Notes under the pieces: generated by a model
Told to the model about the DNA's origin: nothing
Seen by the model: the letters and a program-made list of their open reading frames with translations, nothing else
Database searches by the model: none
Made by a program: the position numbers and the translations under genes
Shown here: one piece after another, positions 6,392 to 6,670 of the stretch
How positions within the stretch are numbered: position 1 is the first letter of the stretch
How the letters are laid out: every line of letters begins with the position of its first letter
DNA from: a bacterium
GTDB taxonomy: Bacteria; Margulisbacteria; Marinamargulisbacteria; SXXA01
DNA: 6,670 nucleotides
NCBI GenBank assembly: GCA_010027915.1
Contig: RGUG01000074.1
Location: forward strand, 1 to 6,670
Direction of reading: 5' to 3'

Positions 6392-6408
6392 TGTCGTCAC
6401 GAGATAAG
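6392..6408 (+). repeat. Left inverted end of IS copy 2
   Basis: TGTCGTCACGAGATAAG is identical to 371-387 and complementary to 1177-1193. Confidence 0.92.
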
Positions 6409-6448
6409 TTAAAAACATGTCTCATCCAATTAAAAAAAGGAGAAATCG

Positions 6449-6670
6449 ATGGGAAAATTGGCACATCGACGGCATGATATTTGAGATCGAACCTGGGAGA
6501 TAGTGAAGGATCGACTACCTGGGCGAGAGGGTATTGGGTGAGGCAGGGCGAGAGACAACCAGTTGTTTTTAGTATGTTGGATGTTGAGAACGGGATCCCC
6601 GCGGCGTGATGTACCGCCAGACGATGGAGACTGGAAAAACACCCATCGCCGGTTTTGTCGTTGGCGAGAT
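6449..6670 (+). pseudogene. IS5-family transposase, 5' part with two stop codons
   Basis: The start ATG at 6449 follows AGGAG at the same spacing as in copy 1. The frame reads MGKLAHRRHDI, then TGA (6482-6484) where copy 1 has TCA. DRTWEIVKDRLPGREGIG follows, then TGA (6539-6541) where copy 1 has GGA. Beyond that it loses two codons relative to copy 1 (LFLVCWM for LCLDAVCWM) and continues in frame through PPDDGDWKNTHRRFCRWRD to the window edge. The two copies carry different lesions, so they decayed separately after duplication. No functional transposase can come from this copy. Confidence 0.92.

Larger units (their letters stand above)
6391..6670 (+). mobile_element. Second IS5-family copy, truncated by the window edge
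   Basis: From GTGTCGTCACGAGATAAG onward this segment closely follows 371-660 of the first copy, in the same orientation. It has one extra A before the ribosome-binding site, scattered substitutions and a 6-bp deletion near 6570. The TA directly before it (6389-6390) may be the target dinucleotide. The right end lies beyond the window. Confidence 0.92.

Overview
The window comes from a bacterium, probably host-associated and with a decaying genome. It holds two housekeeping genes, uvrB and mgtE, one orphan gene, two inactivated IS5-family insertion sequences and long stretches of broken or non-coding DNA. The three intact genes fill about 62% of the window. Neither the IS family nor the two housekeeping proteins fixes the taxon, so I name no species.

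Positions 1-370 hold a 138-bp tandem repeat. Read on the minus strand, it looks like the remains of a repeat-containing protein gene, entered from the right by an IS. Positions 371-1193 are a complete but dead IS5-family element: it keeps both inverted ends, but its transposase has at least four frame changes and internal stops. A strong hairpin without a U-tract follows at 1219-1250, then a minus-strand gene for a 198-residue protein I do not recognise (1298-1894). A 279-bp divergent intergenic region separates it from uvrB.

uvrB (2174-4294, plus) encodes the damage-verifying helicase-like subunit of nucleotide excision repair. It carries an unusual extra segment of about 17 residues and a low-complexity tail. 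Its stop overlaps by 4 bp the stop of the convergent gene mgtE (4291-5679, minus), a Mg2+ channel/transporter with an N domain, two CBS domains and a five-helix membrane domain. A terminator-like hairpin with nine Us lies directly upstream of mgtE, which would suit attenuation.

Positions 5692-6307 hold no gene I can defend, but they do hold two mutually exclusive hairpins. At 6308 a gene with an excellent ribosome-binding site starts and is cut after 27 codons by a second copy of the same IS (from about 6391), which runs off the window. The two IS copies are direct repeats 6,021 bp apart and bracket the uvrB-mgtE segment. The genes appear to be unrelated neighbours rather than an operon or system. 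The best leads are the broken repeat protein, the IS-disrupted gene at 6308, the orphan 198-residue protein and the UvrB insert.
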